In this document: positions 23,941 through 31,290 of the stretch, piece after piece
How positions within the stretch are numbered: the stretch's first letter is position 1
Layout of the letters: every line of letters begins with the position of its first letter
Origin: Pseudomonadota bacterium
GTDB lineage: Bacteria; Pseudomonadota; Alphaproteobacteria; Rhizobiales; Xanthobacteraceae
Assembly: GCA_023451825.1 (NCBI GenBank)
Contig: JAEXYA010000001.1
Location: 33,862-97,861, forward strand
Direction of reading: 5' to 3'
Length of the DNA: 64,000 nt
The notes under the pieces: model-generated
The model's input: only the letters and a program-made list of their open reading frames with translations
Told to the model about the DNA's origin: nothing
Database searches by the model: none
Made by a program: the position numbers and the translations under genes

Positions 23941-24498
23941 AGATCGTTTCGTTCCCATTTCGTTCTTGACAAAATTCCTCATCTCCATCATCCTCCCGCT
24001 CGTCTTGTTCGCGAGGGGGCGCTTCATGAGGCGTCTTGGAGCGGAAGGAGATGCGGCGCCTGCGGACGAAGGTGGACGTAACCTTCGGACTCGGGTGGTC
24101 GAGGGAACCGTCCGACCCCACTATGGGGGTCTGCCGCTAGCGCGGCTGGACGTGGTGCGGGCGAAGGCGGAGAAATCCGTCGGATGAATCCCTTGCGAGG
24201 GATTGCCCAGTACCCGGAAGAACGGTCCTTCGGCCAATAGAACGTCGCGGTGGCGCGCCGTAAGGCGTTGCGCGGTTTGGGTTTGCCGGCGATCCGGCAA
24301 ACACGGGCTGCGTCAATCACCACCAAGTGCGCCTTACGGCGTGCCGCCTCCCCTCATGTTGCGGGGGGAGAAATGCTCACACCTCGGACGCCCCCGGGCG
24401 CCGCGAGATCGCGTATCCGTGCGTACCACAAGGGGACAGATGGCTCAGGCTCCTGCGTTTTTGTTTCGTTCGCTGTGCCCCGCGGTTATCAAGGCGAC
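23941..24498. other. Hairpin-dense non-coding stretch upstream of ruvC
   Basis: I see no credible gene in these 558 bases. Several hairpins follow one another: GAAGGT/AACCTTC at about 24068-24086, GACCCC-ACTAT-GGGGGTC at about 24114-24131, GCCGCTAGCGCGGC at about 24133, and AATCCCT-TGCG-AGGGATT at about 24187. A wider stem pairs GGCGCGCCGTAAGGCG (about 24253) with CGCCTTACGGCGTGCC (about 24330) and encloses a perfect TTTGCCGG-CGAT-CCGGCAAA hairpin (about 24281-24300). This may be another repeat or a structured RNA. The ruvC promoter must also lie here or upstream. Confidence 0.5.
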
Positions 24499-25023
24499 AT
24501 GACCGTGTCCTCGATTCGCGCACCTGTTCGCATCATCGGTATCGATCCCGGCCTTCGTCGCACCGGCTGGGGCGTGATCGAATCCGAAGGCAACCGGCTG
24601 GTCTATATCGCCTGCGGCTCGGTGGAGCCGCCGGAGACATTGCCGCTGGCCAGCCGCCTGCTCGGCATCCATGAAGGCCTGACAAAGGTGCTGCACGAAT
24701 TCCAGCCGATGGAGGCTGCGGTGGAGCAGACTTTCGTCAACAAGGACGGCGCGGCCACGCTGAAGCTCGGCCAGGCGCGTGGCATCGCCATGATGTCGCC
24801 GGCGATGTTCGGCATCGATGTCGCCGAATACATGCCGAACCTCGTGAAGAAGACGGTGGTCGGCGCCGGCCATGCCGACAAGAACCAGATCCAGGTGATG
24901 TTGAAAATCCTGCTGCCCAAAGCCGAATTCAAACGCGCGGATGCGGCCGACGCATTGGCGATCGCGATCACCCATGCGCATCACCGGGTCAATGCGATGC
25001 GGCTGAAGGCGGTGATGGCATGA
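24499..25023 (+). CDS. ruvC: Crossover junction endodeoxyribonuclease RuvC
   Basis: A 174-residue Holliday junction resolvase that nicks paired strands of recombination junctions together with RuvAB. The first catalytic Asp is in IIGIDPGLRRTGWG, the catalytic Glu in VEQTFVNKDG, and the last acidic pair in DAADALAIAITHAH. The ATG at 24499 gives the standard length; an in-frame extension upstream runs through hairpin sequence and is rejected. The stop overlaps ruvA by four bases. Confidence 0.97.
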   Translation: MTVSSIRAPVRIIGIDPGLRRTGWGVIESEGNRLVYIACGSVEPPETLPLASRLLGIHEGLTKVLHEFQPMEAAVEQTFVNKDGAATLKLGQARGIAMMSPAMFGIDVAEYMPNLVKKTVVGAGHADKNQIQVMLKILLPKAEFKRADAADALAIAITHAHHRVNAMRLKAVMA

Positions 25024-25637
25024 TCGGCAAGCTCAAGGGCCTGATCGATTCCTATGGCGAGGATTATGTGATCCTCGATGTGCAAGGCGTCGGCTATCAG
25101 GTGCATTGCTCCACGCGTACGCTGCAGGCGCTGCCGCAGGCCGGCGAAGCTGCGGCGCTGTCGATCGAGACTTATGTGCGCGAAGACCAGATCAAGCTGT
25201 TCGGCTTCCGCAGCGATCTCGAGCGCGAATGGTTTCGCCTGCTGCAGACCGTGCAGGGCGTCGGCGCGCGCGTGGCGCTTGCCGTGCTCTCAACATTGAC
25301 GCCGTCCGAAATCGCCAACGCGATCGCGCTGCGCGACAAAGCTGCGGTCGCACGCACGCCGGGCGTCGGTCCGAAAGTGGCCGAGCGCATTGTCTCTGAA
25401 CTCAAGGACAAGGCGCCAGCTTTCGCATCGGTCGATCCGGTCGTCGCGCAGCTCGCCGGCGCCGTTGCCGATGACAACGCGCCGCGTGCCGTCAGCGATG
25501 CCATTTCCGCACTCGTCAATCTCGGCTACGGCCAGCCGCAAGCGGCTGCCGCTGTGGCGACCGCATCGCGTAGCGCAGGCGAGGGCGCCGAGACGGCGAT
25601 GCTCATTCGCCTCGGCCTCAAGGAGCTCTCCAAGTGA
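25020..25637 (+). CDS. ruvA: Holliday junction branch migration protein RuvA
   Basis: A 205-residue RuvA. Four RuvA subunits hold the DNA junction in a square-planar form and load RuvB. The N-terminal OB-fold starts MIGKLKGLIDSYGEDYVILD. The helix-hairpin-helix pair is in LLQTVQGVGARVALAVL and TPGVGPKVAERIVSEL. The C-terminal RuvB-contact domain (ALVNLGYGQPQAAAAV) is complete. Overlaps of four bases at both ends couple it to ruvC and ruvB. Confidence 0.97.
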   Translation: MIGKLKGLIDSYGEDYVILDVQGVGYQVHCSTRTLQALPQAGEAAALSIETYVREDQIKLFGFRSDLEREWFRLLQTVQGVGARVALAVLSTLTPSEIANAIALRDKAAVARTPGVGPKVAERIVSELKDKAPAFASVDPVVAQLAGAVADDNAPRAVSDAISALVNLGYGQPQAAAAVATASRSAGEGAETAMLIRLGLKELSK

Positions 25638-26677
25638 GCGCGCCTCCCGATCGCATCGTCACATCCGAGCGTCGCTCCGACGATGTCGGCGATACCGTTC
25701 TGCGCCCGCAGGCGCTGTCCGATTTCGTCGGCCAGGCGCAGGCGCGTGCCAATCTGCAAATCTTCATCGACGCTGCTCGCAAGCGCGGCGAAGCGCTCGA
25801 CCACACGCTGTTCGTCGGCCCGCCCGGTCTCGGCAAGACCACGCTGGCGCAGATCGTTGCCCGCGAACTCGGCGTCGGTTTTCGCGCCACGTCGGGGCCC
25901 GTGATCTCGAAGGCCGGCGATCTCGCAGCCCTTCTCACCAATCTCGAAGAACGCGACGTGCTGTTCATCGACGAAATCCATCGCCTCAATCCGAATGTGG
26001 AAGAGGTTCTGTATCCGGCGATGGAGGACTTTCAGCTCGACCTCATCATCGGTGAAGGTCCCGCTGCGCGGTCGGTGAAGATCGAACTGGCAAAGTTCAC
26101 GCTGGTCGGCGCGACGACGCGGGCGGGCCTGCTCACCAATCCGCTGCGCGACCGCTTCGGCATTCCGCTGCGGCTGAATTTCTACACCATCGACGAACTC
26201 GAAAAGATCGTCACCCGCGGCGCCCGCGTGCTGTCCATCGGCATGACGCCGGAAGGCGCCAACGAGATCGCGCGCCGCGCCCGCGGCACGCCGCGCATTG
26301 CTGGTCGTCTCTTGCGCCGCGTCCGCGATTTCGCCTCCGCTGCAGACGCGGCCGCCATCGATCGCAAGATCGCGGATCACGCGCTGAGTGCGCTTGAAGT
26401 CGACAGCGCCGGGCTTGATGCGATGGACCGCCGCTATCTCACCACCATCGCCATGAATTATGGTGGCGGCCCCGTCGGCGTCGAGACCATGGCGGCTGCT
26501 CTGTCCGAGCCACGCGATGCGATCGAAGACATCATCGAGCCCTATCTGATCCAGTGCGGCTATCTCCAGCGCACCCCGCGCGGACGATTGCTGACGTCGC
26601 ACGCGTTCAAGCATCTCGGGCTACAAGAGCCGAAGCGCGATCCGGGGCAGGGCGGGTTGTTTGGGGAGGAGGAATAG
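25634..26677 (+). CDS. ruvB: Holliday junction branch migration helicase RuvB
   Basis: A 347-residue AAA+ motor that drives branch migration with RuvA. Walker A is GPPGLGKTTL, Walker B is VLFIDEIHRL, sensor 1 is LVGATTRAG, and the arginine finger region is NPLRDRFGIPLRL. The winged-helix domain ends with YLQRTPRGRLLT. Translation starts with GTG at 25634, overlapping the ruvA stop. A toxin-antitoxin pair follows 38 bases downstream. Confidence 0.97.
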   Translation: MSAPPDRIVTSERRSDDVGDTVLRPQALSDFVGQAQARANLQIFIDAARKRGEALDHTLFVGPPGLGKTTLAQIVARELGVGFRATSGPVISKAGDLAALLTNLEERDVLFIDEIHRLNPNVEEVLYPAMEDFQLDLIIGEGPAARSVKIELAKFTLVGATTRAGLLTNPLRDRFGIPLRLNFYTIDELEKIVTRGARVLSIGMTPEGANEIARRARGTPRIAGRLLRRVRDFASAADAAAIDRKIADHALSALEVDSAGLDAMDRRYLTTIAMNYGGGPVGVETMAAALSEPRDAIEDIIEPYLIQCGYLQRTPRGRLLTSHAFKHLGLQEPKRDPGQGGLFGEEE

Positions 26678-26715
26678 GAGTCGCGCGAAGACGGTATTTC
26701 TGCTATGCCGAACTT

Positions 26716-26937
26716 ATGAGTTCACCTGCAGACAAAGTGACTGAGGCGCTTGAAATGCTTCCGGAGGATATCCGGGATGAGGCGGCCGACAAATTTTTGT
26801 CTTACGCGCGCAGGCTCAAGCAACTCCGGGCCGAGATCCAGTTAGGGCTGGATGACGTTGCGGCCGGCAGGGTGGTCCCCTGGGACCCCGAGGACATCTG
26901 GCAGCGGGCAAGGAATCAGGCAACCAATCAAGGCTAG
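26716..26937 (+). CDS. Antitoxin-like protein of a ParE/RelE-type module
   Basis: A 73-residue, mostly helical, acidic protein (ALEMLPEDIRDEAADKFLSYA, then DDVAAGRVVPWDPEDIWQRA). The first half may be a dimerising or DNA-binding segment, and the second resembles the flexible toxin-wrapping tail of ParD-type antitoxins. It lies eight bases before a ParE/RelE-like toxin gene, the usual order for such pairs. The ATG at 26716 is chosen because upstream in-frame sequence belongs to the ruvB end. The family assignment depends mainly on the partner gene. Confidence 0.7.
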   Translation: MSSPADKVTEALEMLPEDIRDEAADKFLSYARRLKQLRAEIQLGLDDVAAGRVVPWDPEDIWQRARNQATNQG

Positions 26938-26945
26938 GCGCGCAA

Positions 26946-27236
26946 ATGGATGTGATTGTCACCATCCAAGCGCGAGCTGAGATCACTGATGCGGTTGCCT
27001 ATCGCGCTGAACGAAATCTGTCATCCGCCCGACGCCTTCTCGACCGTTTCATCTTTCGTTTTGGCGAACTGAGAGAGTTTCCCTTCATTGGCCGAAACAG
27101 AGATGATCTGCGGCTTGGCTTGCGGTCGCTATTGGTCGAAAATTACATCGCATTTTATGTTGTCGAAACCGAGCAAATCACTGTCCTTCGGGTTCTCGAT
27201 GGCCGCATGGATCTGGAAGAAGAGTTGCGCGAATGA
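26946..27236 (+). CDS. ParE/RelE superfamily toxin
   Basis: A 96-residue protein with the layout of ParE-type toxins. An N-terminal strand (VIVTIQARAEITDAVAYRAE) is followed by two helices, then FPFIGRNRDDLRLGLRSLLV, the strand NYIAFYVVETEQITVLRVLDGRMD and a short tail. ParE toxins poison DNA gyrase and RelE toxins cut mRNA in the ribosome; the sequence does not decide between them. The stop overlaps the ybgC start by four bases, so toxin and thioesterase are translationally coupled, which is odd for a module that should be movable. Confidence 0.82.
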   Translation: MDVIVTIQARAEITDAVAYRAERNLSSARRLLDRFIFRFGELREFPFIGRNRDDLRLGLRSLLVENYIAFYVVETEQITVLRVLDGRMDLEEELRE

Positions 27237-27679
27237 CCTCCCATCTCGACGGCCTCATCGCCGATGGCGTCCACCGCATGCAGGTGCGGGTCTATTATGA
27301 GGACACCGACTTTTCTGGCATCGTCTATCACGCCAATTATCTCCGCTTCATGGAACGCGGGCGGACCAATTATCTGCGACTGCTCGGTGCCGACCAGCAT
27401 GCGCTCTTTGCTGAAGCCGAGAGCGAGGCTCCGGGGTTTGCTTTCGTCGTCCGCGCGATGCAGCTCGATTTCCTGAAACCTTCGAAGATGGACGACCTGC
27501 TCGAGGTGCTGACGCGTCCGCTCGATGTGAAGGGCGCCTCCATCACCCTGCATCAGGAAGTCCGTCGCGGCGACGAGCTGTTGCTTGAAGCCAAGGTGAA
27601 AGTCGCTTTCGTCTCCGGCGGCCGCGCGCGGCCGATCCCGAAGGCGCTGCGAACAGCCATGAAGGCCGATCAGCTTTGA
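27233..27679 (+). CDS. ybgC: YbgC-type acyl-CoA thioesterase
   Basis: A 148-residue hot-dog-fold thioesterase. The active-site signature is VYYEDTDFSGIVYHANYLRF, where the Asp in DTD is catalytic. In most proteobacteria ybgC leads the tol-pal cluster, and in alphaproteobacteria ruvCAB is commonly placed just before it. Here ybgC follows ruvB after the toxin-antitoxin pair, but tolQ does not come next; an unrelated DUF1348 gene does. Substrates are probably short or hydroxylated acyl-CoAs. Confidence 0.93.
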   Translation: MTSHLDGLIADGVHRMQVRVYYEDTDFSGIVYHANYLRFMERGRTNYLRLLGADQHALFAEAESEAPGFAFVVRAMQLDFLKPSKMDDLLEVLTRPLDVKGASITLHQEVRRGDELLLEAKVKVAFVSGGRARPIPKALRTAMKADQL

Positions 27680-27762
27680 TGATCGGCCGATAGACAGATT
27701 GCCATCGACTCTTCAAAAATCAGGACTACACTTCGGCAAAAAATCACAGACCGAGGTGTCTC

Positions 27763-28230
27763 ATGTCGCGTCCACCATTCCCGCCCTTCACCCGCGAGAC
27801 CGCCGCCCAGAAGGCGCGCATGGCCGAGGATGCCTGGAATTCGCGCGATCCAGTCAAAGTCTCGCTGGCCTATACCGAGGACTCGACCTGGCGTAACCGC
27901 GGTGAATTCTTTCAGGGCCGCCCGGCCATCGTCGAATTCCTCACCCGCAAATGGGCGAAGGAGCACGAGTATCGCCTGATCAAGGATCTCTGGGCCTTTA
28001 CCGACAACCGCATCGCCGTGCGCTTTCAATATGAATGGCACGACGATGCCGGCACCTGGCATCGTTCCTACGGCAATGAGCAGTGGGAGTTCGACGACGC
28101 CGGCCTGATGCGCCGCCGCGAGGCCAGCATCAATGACACCGTGATCGCCGAAAAGGATCGCCGCTTCCTGTGGCCGGCGCCGGGGCCGCGCCCGGCAGAT
28201 ATACCCGGCCTCGGCACCGATCCGTTCTGA
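27763..28230 (+). CDS. DUF1348 / NTF2-like protein
   Basis: A 155-residue protein of the nuclear-transport-factor-2-like fold, DUF1348 subgroup. Typical pieces are EDAWNSRDPVKVSLAYTEDS, WRNRGEFFQGRPAIVEFL, IAVRFQYEWHDDAG and a C-terminal DRRFLWPAPGPRP. Proteins of this fold include small isomerases and ligand-binding proteins, but no function is established for this subgroup. It ends 15 bases before the convergent stop of phnF, with no obvious hairpin terminator between them. Confidence 0.85.
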   Translation: MSRPPFPPFTRETAAQKARMAEDAWNSRDPVKVSLAYTEDSTWRNRGEFFQGRPAIVEFLTRKWAKEHEYRLIKDLWAFTDNRIAVRFQYEWHDDAGTWHRSYGNEQWEFDDAGLMRRREASINDTVIAEKDRRFLWPAPGPRPADIPGLGTDPF

Positions 28231-28245
28231 TCCCGTGCGTCAGAA

Positions 28246-28980
28246 CTAGATTGAACTGTTGTCGATCACGAATTCGACGCGCTCGGCGACGAAACGTGAA
28301 TGGGTCACATGCAGTGGCGTGCCGTCTGCATATACGTCCAGGGAATCGACGATCAGGATCGGGCGCCCCAGCGCGACGCCGAGCCGTGTTGCGTCGGTGG
28401 CGTCGATGATCCCTGCAGTGACGCGTGTCGAGGCGCGGCGATAGTCCTTGATGCCGTAATGCGCCAACGCTTTGGTCATCGATTTCGCTTGCTCATACAC
28501 CTTACCGAAATCGGGAAATTGCTCGGCCGAGCGCCAGGTCGTTCCGACGCAGATCGGCGTCTTGTCGGCCAGCCGCAGCGCCTCGATGCGGATGAGCGGC
28601 GCACCGGTCTTGAGGCCGAGCTGTTTGGCGAGGTCGCGCGTCGCCACATCGTCCCACGCGCCGATCAGCTGGGCCTGCGGCTCGCGTCCGCCAGCGCCGG
28701 CAATTTCGGAAAAGCGCGTGCGCGAGCGCAGCGGATAAGCGAGTTTCGCTGCTTCGACATAGGTGCCGCTGCCGCGCTCGGCGCGCACCATGCCGCGCTC
28801 GGCCAACGTCGCCAGCGCGCGCCGCACGGTGTGGCGGTTGACCTGATAGATCTCTGCCAGCTCGGTCTCTCCGGGCAGTTTTTCACCCGCAGCGTGCCGC
28901 CCGTCAGCAATCCCGCGTTCGATCCCGTCGGCCACATGCCGCCACAGGGCCACGCCGGTCGGCTTGTCTTGAATGGTCAC
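28246..28980 (-). CDS. phnF: GntR/HutC family phosphonate regulator PhnF
   Basis: A 244-residue repressor. The N-terminal winged helix (residues about 10-75) includes LPGETELAEIYQVNRHTVRR and the wing VRAERGSGTYV. The C-terminal two-thirds is a UTRA ligand-binding domain, the HutC arrangement. It is divergent from phnG with 125 bases between, the usual position of phnF. It probably senses a phosphonate-derived metabolite or phosphate and represses the phn operon. A 26-bp inverted repeat at 29064-29089 is a candidate operator. Confidence 0.93.
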   Translation of the reverse strand: MTIQDKPTGVALWRHVADGIERGIADGRHAAGEKLPGETELAEIYQVNRHTVRRALATLAERGMVRAERGSGTYVEAAKLAYPLRSRTRFSEIAGAGGREPQAQLIGAWDDVATRDLAKQLGLKTGAPLIRIEALRLADKTPICVGTTWRSAEQFPDFGKVYEQAKSMTKALAHYGIKDYRRASTRVTAGIIDATDATRLGVALGRPILIVDSLDVYADGTPLHVTHSRFVAERVEFVIDNSSI

Positions 28981-29031
28981 AAATCAGTCCCTGAATGCCT
29001 GTCGCATCAGGGATACCCAAAAATCATGTCG

Positions 29032-29049
29032 CTGTCACGAAACGGTCAT
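29032..29049 (+). promoter_or_regulatory. Pho box (PhoB binding site) upstream of phnG
   Basis: CTGTCAC-GAAA-CGGTCAT has two seven-base direct repeats separated by four bases. It matches the PhoB consensus CTGTCAT-n4-CTGTCAT at 12 of 14 repeat positions. It lies 57 bases upstream of the phnG start, the normal place for activation under phosphate starvation. Confidence 0.82.
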
Positions 29050-29063
29050 TGCCTCCTTCTATT

Positions 29064-29089
29064 AAGTTGTCTAGTAAATCATACAACTT
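29064..29089. promoter_or_regulatory. Inverted repeat, candidate PhnF operator
   Basis: AAGTTGT and ACAACTT are perfect seven-base inverted arms separated by 12 bases (CTAGTAAATCAT). The repeat lies between the Pho box and the phnG start, where a repressor would block transcription. Assigning it to PhnF is inference from position. Confidence 0.55.
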
Positions 29090-29105
29090 GTCGAGCGGCG
29101 GTGAC

Positions 29106-29567
29106 ATGATGCGAGCCCCTTCAAACGATCTACAGGCAAGGCGCCAGGAGGCGATGGCCGTGCTGGCGCTTTGCCCGACCGCCGAAATCGCCCGGTATTT
29201 CGATGACATCGCGGTGCCTGATCACGAACAGTTGCGGACGCCGGAGAATGGCCTGGTGATGCTGCGTGGTCGCATTGGCGGCGACGGTGCGCCGTTCAAT
29301 CTCGGCGAGGCGACGGTGTCGCGTGCTGCGATCAGGCTCGGCTCGGGCCAGGTCGGCTTCGGCTACACACTCGGTCGCGACGGCGCCAAGGCGCAGCTGA
29401 TCGCGCTCTGCGATGCGTTGATCCAGACCTCTCAATTTGCCGACACGGTCGAGACGCAAGTGCTGACGCCGCTGCGTGCGCGCGTCGCGGCCGAGCGCAA
29501 GCGCAAGGCTGAAGAAACCGCGGCTACCAAGGTGGATTTCTACACGCTTGTGCGTGGGGAGAACTGA
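29106..29567 (+). CDS. phnG: C-P lyase core subunit PhnG
   Basis: A 153-residue subunit of the carbon-phosphorus lyase core complex (PhnGHIJ), close to the 150 residues of the E. coli protein. The N-terminal helix RRQEAMAVLALCPTAEIA and the section GEATVSRAAIRLGSGQVGFGY are typical. With PhnH, PhnI and PhnL it joins phosphonate to ATP, giving ribose 1-methylphosphonate triphosphate. Two adjacent ATGs (29106 and 29109) are possible. It is the first gene of the operon, behind a Pho box. Confidence 0.94.
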   Translation: MMRAPSNDLQARRQEAMAVLALCPTAEIARYFDDIAVPDHEQLRTPENGLVMLRGRIGGDGAPFNLGEATVSRAAIRLGSGQVGFGYTLGRDGAKAQLIALCDALIQTSQFADTVETQVLTPLRARVAAERKRKAEETAATKVDFYTLVRGEN

Positions 29568-29569
29568 TC

Positions 29570-30178
29570 ATGACCACGATTGCAGAAATGCCGGCCGGCT
29601 TCGCCGATAAAGTGCTCGCCGCGCAGACCACGTTTCGCACCGTGATGGATGCGATGGCCCGTCCCGGCAGCGTGCAGCTTATTCGCGCCGTGTCCGGCGT
29701 GCCGGCGCCGATGATGCGCGGCGCTGCGGCCATCGCGCTGACGCTGTTCGATCAGGATACGCCGGTGTGGCTGGATGAGAAGCTTGCCGCGAATGAGGAC
29801 GTGGCCAAGTGGCTCAAGTTTCACGCCAGCGCGCCGGTCATCGCGGATGCCGCTGCGAGCAGCTTCGCTGTCATCGCCGATCCCATCAGGCTGCCGGAAT
29901 TCGATCGCTTTGCGCTCGGCACGCCCGAATATCCCGATCGCTCGACCACGATCATCTTGCAAGTCGCGAGCCTGAGCGAAGGTCCGGCCTATGAGCTGAG
30001 TGGCCCCGGTATCGACGGCGTGACGATCCTACGTGCGGCCATCGGCGTGCCGGATCTCATCGAGCGTCTGGCCGAGAACGCGCGACGTTTTCCGCGTGGC
30101 ATCGATCTGTTGCTGGTGTCCGGCGAATCCATCGTGGCGTTGCCGCGCACGACGCGTCTCGTCGCGCGGGAGGGCTGA
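29570..30178 (+). CDS. phnH: C-P lyase core subunit PhnH
   Basis: A 202-residue protein with the PhnH opening PAGFADKVLAAQTTFRTVMDA followed by MARPGSVQLI, and the conserved LTLFDQDTPVWLD. PhnH dimerises at the centre of the C-P lyase core complex and has a fold related to PLP-dependent transferases but binds no cofactor. It starts two bases after the phnG stop and ends two bases before phnI. Confidence 0.94.
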   Translation: MTTIAEMPAGFADKVLAAQTTFRTVMDAMARPGSVQLIRAVSGVPAPMMRGAAAIALTLFDQDTPVWLDEKLAANEDVAKWLKFHASAPVIADAAASSFAVIADPIRLPEFDRFALGTPEYPDRSTTIILQVASLSEGPAYELSGPGIDGVTILRAAIGVPDLIERLAENARRFPRGIDLLLVSGESIVALPRTTRLVAREG

Positions 30179-30180
30179 GC

Positions 30181-31290
30181 ATGTATGTTGCCGTCAAGGG
30201 TGGCGAACGCGCCATCGAGAATGCCCATCGGCTGCTAGCGCATGAGCGTCGCGGTGATCGCAGCGTGCCGGAAGTGTCGTTGGACCAAATCTCCAACCAG
30301 CTGGGTCTTGCCGTCGATCGCGTGATGACCGAAGGCTCGCTCTATGATCGTGAACTCGCCGCACTCGCCATCAAGCAGGCGCGGGGCGACATGATCGAGG
30401 CGATCTTCCTGCTGCGCGCCTTCCGCGCCACGCTGCCGCGCTTCGGCTCGAGCGAGCCGGTCGATACGGCGAAGATGCAGGTGCGCCGCCGCGTGTCTTC
30501 GACCTTCAAGGACATGCCGGGCGGTCAGGTTCTTGGTCCGACTTTCGATTACACCCATCGTCTGCTCGATCCGTCACTGATGGGCGAGGGATCGCCGGAA
30601 CAGCCGAGTGTCGTTGCCGACGCTGAGCCTGGCATCATGCCGCGTGTGACCGACATTCTCGGCCGTGATGGCTTGATCGAGCAATCGCCGGCAGAAGATT
30701 TGGAAAAACCCGTCGGTGATCTCACCCGCGACTCGCTGAGCTTTCCCGCCGATCGCGATCTGCGTCTCCAGAATCTCGCGCGCGGCGACGAAGGCTATCT
30801 GCTCGCGCTCGGCTATTCGACCCAGCGCGGCTATGGCCGCAATCATCCCTTTGCCGGAGAGATCCGTCTTGGCGAAGTCGAGGTCGAATTCATCGCCGAG
30901 GATGTCGGCTTTGCGGTTCCGCTGGGCTCGGTCACGCTGACCGAGTGTCAGATGGTCAACCAGTTCAAGGGATCGGATACTGAGGCGCCTTGCTTCACAC
31001 GCGGCTATGGCCTCGCCTTCGGTCAATGCGAGCGCAAGGTGATGTCGATGGCGCTGGTCGATCGTGCGCTGCGTGCACGCGAACTTGGCGAGGACGTCAA
31101 GGCGCCGGCACAGGACGAGGAATTCGTGCTGTCGCATTCCGACAACGTGCAGTCCACCGGCTTCGTCGAGCATCTCAAGCTGCCGCATTACGTGGACTTC
31201 CAGTCCGAACTCGGGCTGCTGCGAAAGCTGCGCAAGGAATTCGCTGAAGCCAATGACGTGCCGATGCCGATGCAGGAGGCCGCGGAATGA
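30181..31290 (+). CDS. phnI: C-P lyase core subunit PhnI
   Basis: A 369-residue subunit with the N-terminal MYVAVKGGERAIENAHRLL of PhnI and the conserved LGYSTQRGYGRNHPFAGEIR. PhnI supplies the nucleosidase activity that displaces adenine from ATP, so that phosphonate becomes attached to ribose triphosphate. The C-terminal part (EFVLSHSDNVQSTGFVEHL) is the usual family end. The stop overlaps the start of a fosX-like gene by four bases. Confidence 0.95.
   Translation: MYVAVKGGERAIENAHRLLAHERRGDRSVPEVSLDQISNQLGLAVDRVMTEGSLYDRELAALAIKQARGDMIEAIFLLRAFRATLPRFGSSEPVDTAKMQVRRRVSSTFKDMPGGQVLGPTFDYTHRLLDPSLMGEGSPEQPSVVADAEPGIMPRVTDILGRDGLIEQSPAEDLEKPVGDLTRDSLSFPADRDLRLQNLARGDEGYLLALGYSTQRGYGRNHPFAGEIRLGEVEVEFIAEDVGFAVPLGSVTLTECQMVNQFKGSDTEAPCFTRGYGLAFGQCERKVMSMALVDRALRARELGEDVKAPAQDEEFVLSHSDNVQSTGFVEHLKLPHYVDFQSELGLLRKLRKEFAEANDVPMPMQEAAE

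Noticed and set aside
24250..24498. N-terminal extension of RuvC
   Set aside because: The extra 83 residues run through hairpin-rich sequence and do not resemble RuvC; the standard length starts at 24499.
23741..24498. Insertion sequence remnant after glpK
   Set aside because: The inverted arms are present but no transposase fragment or target duplication is visible; it fits an intergenic repeat better.
1..24500. CRISPR array from the many palindromic repeats
   Set aside because: The repeats are dispersed, of different lengths and separated by genes; there are no regular spacers and no cas genes.
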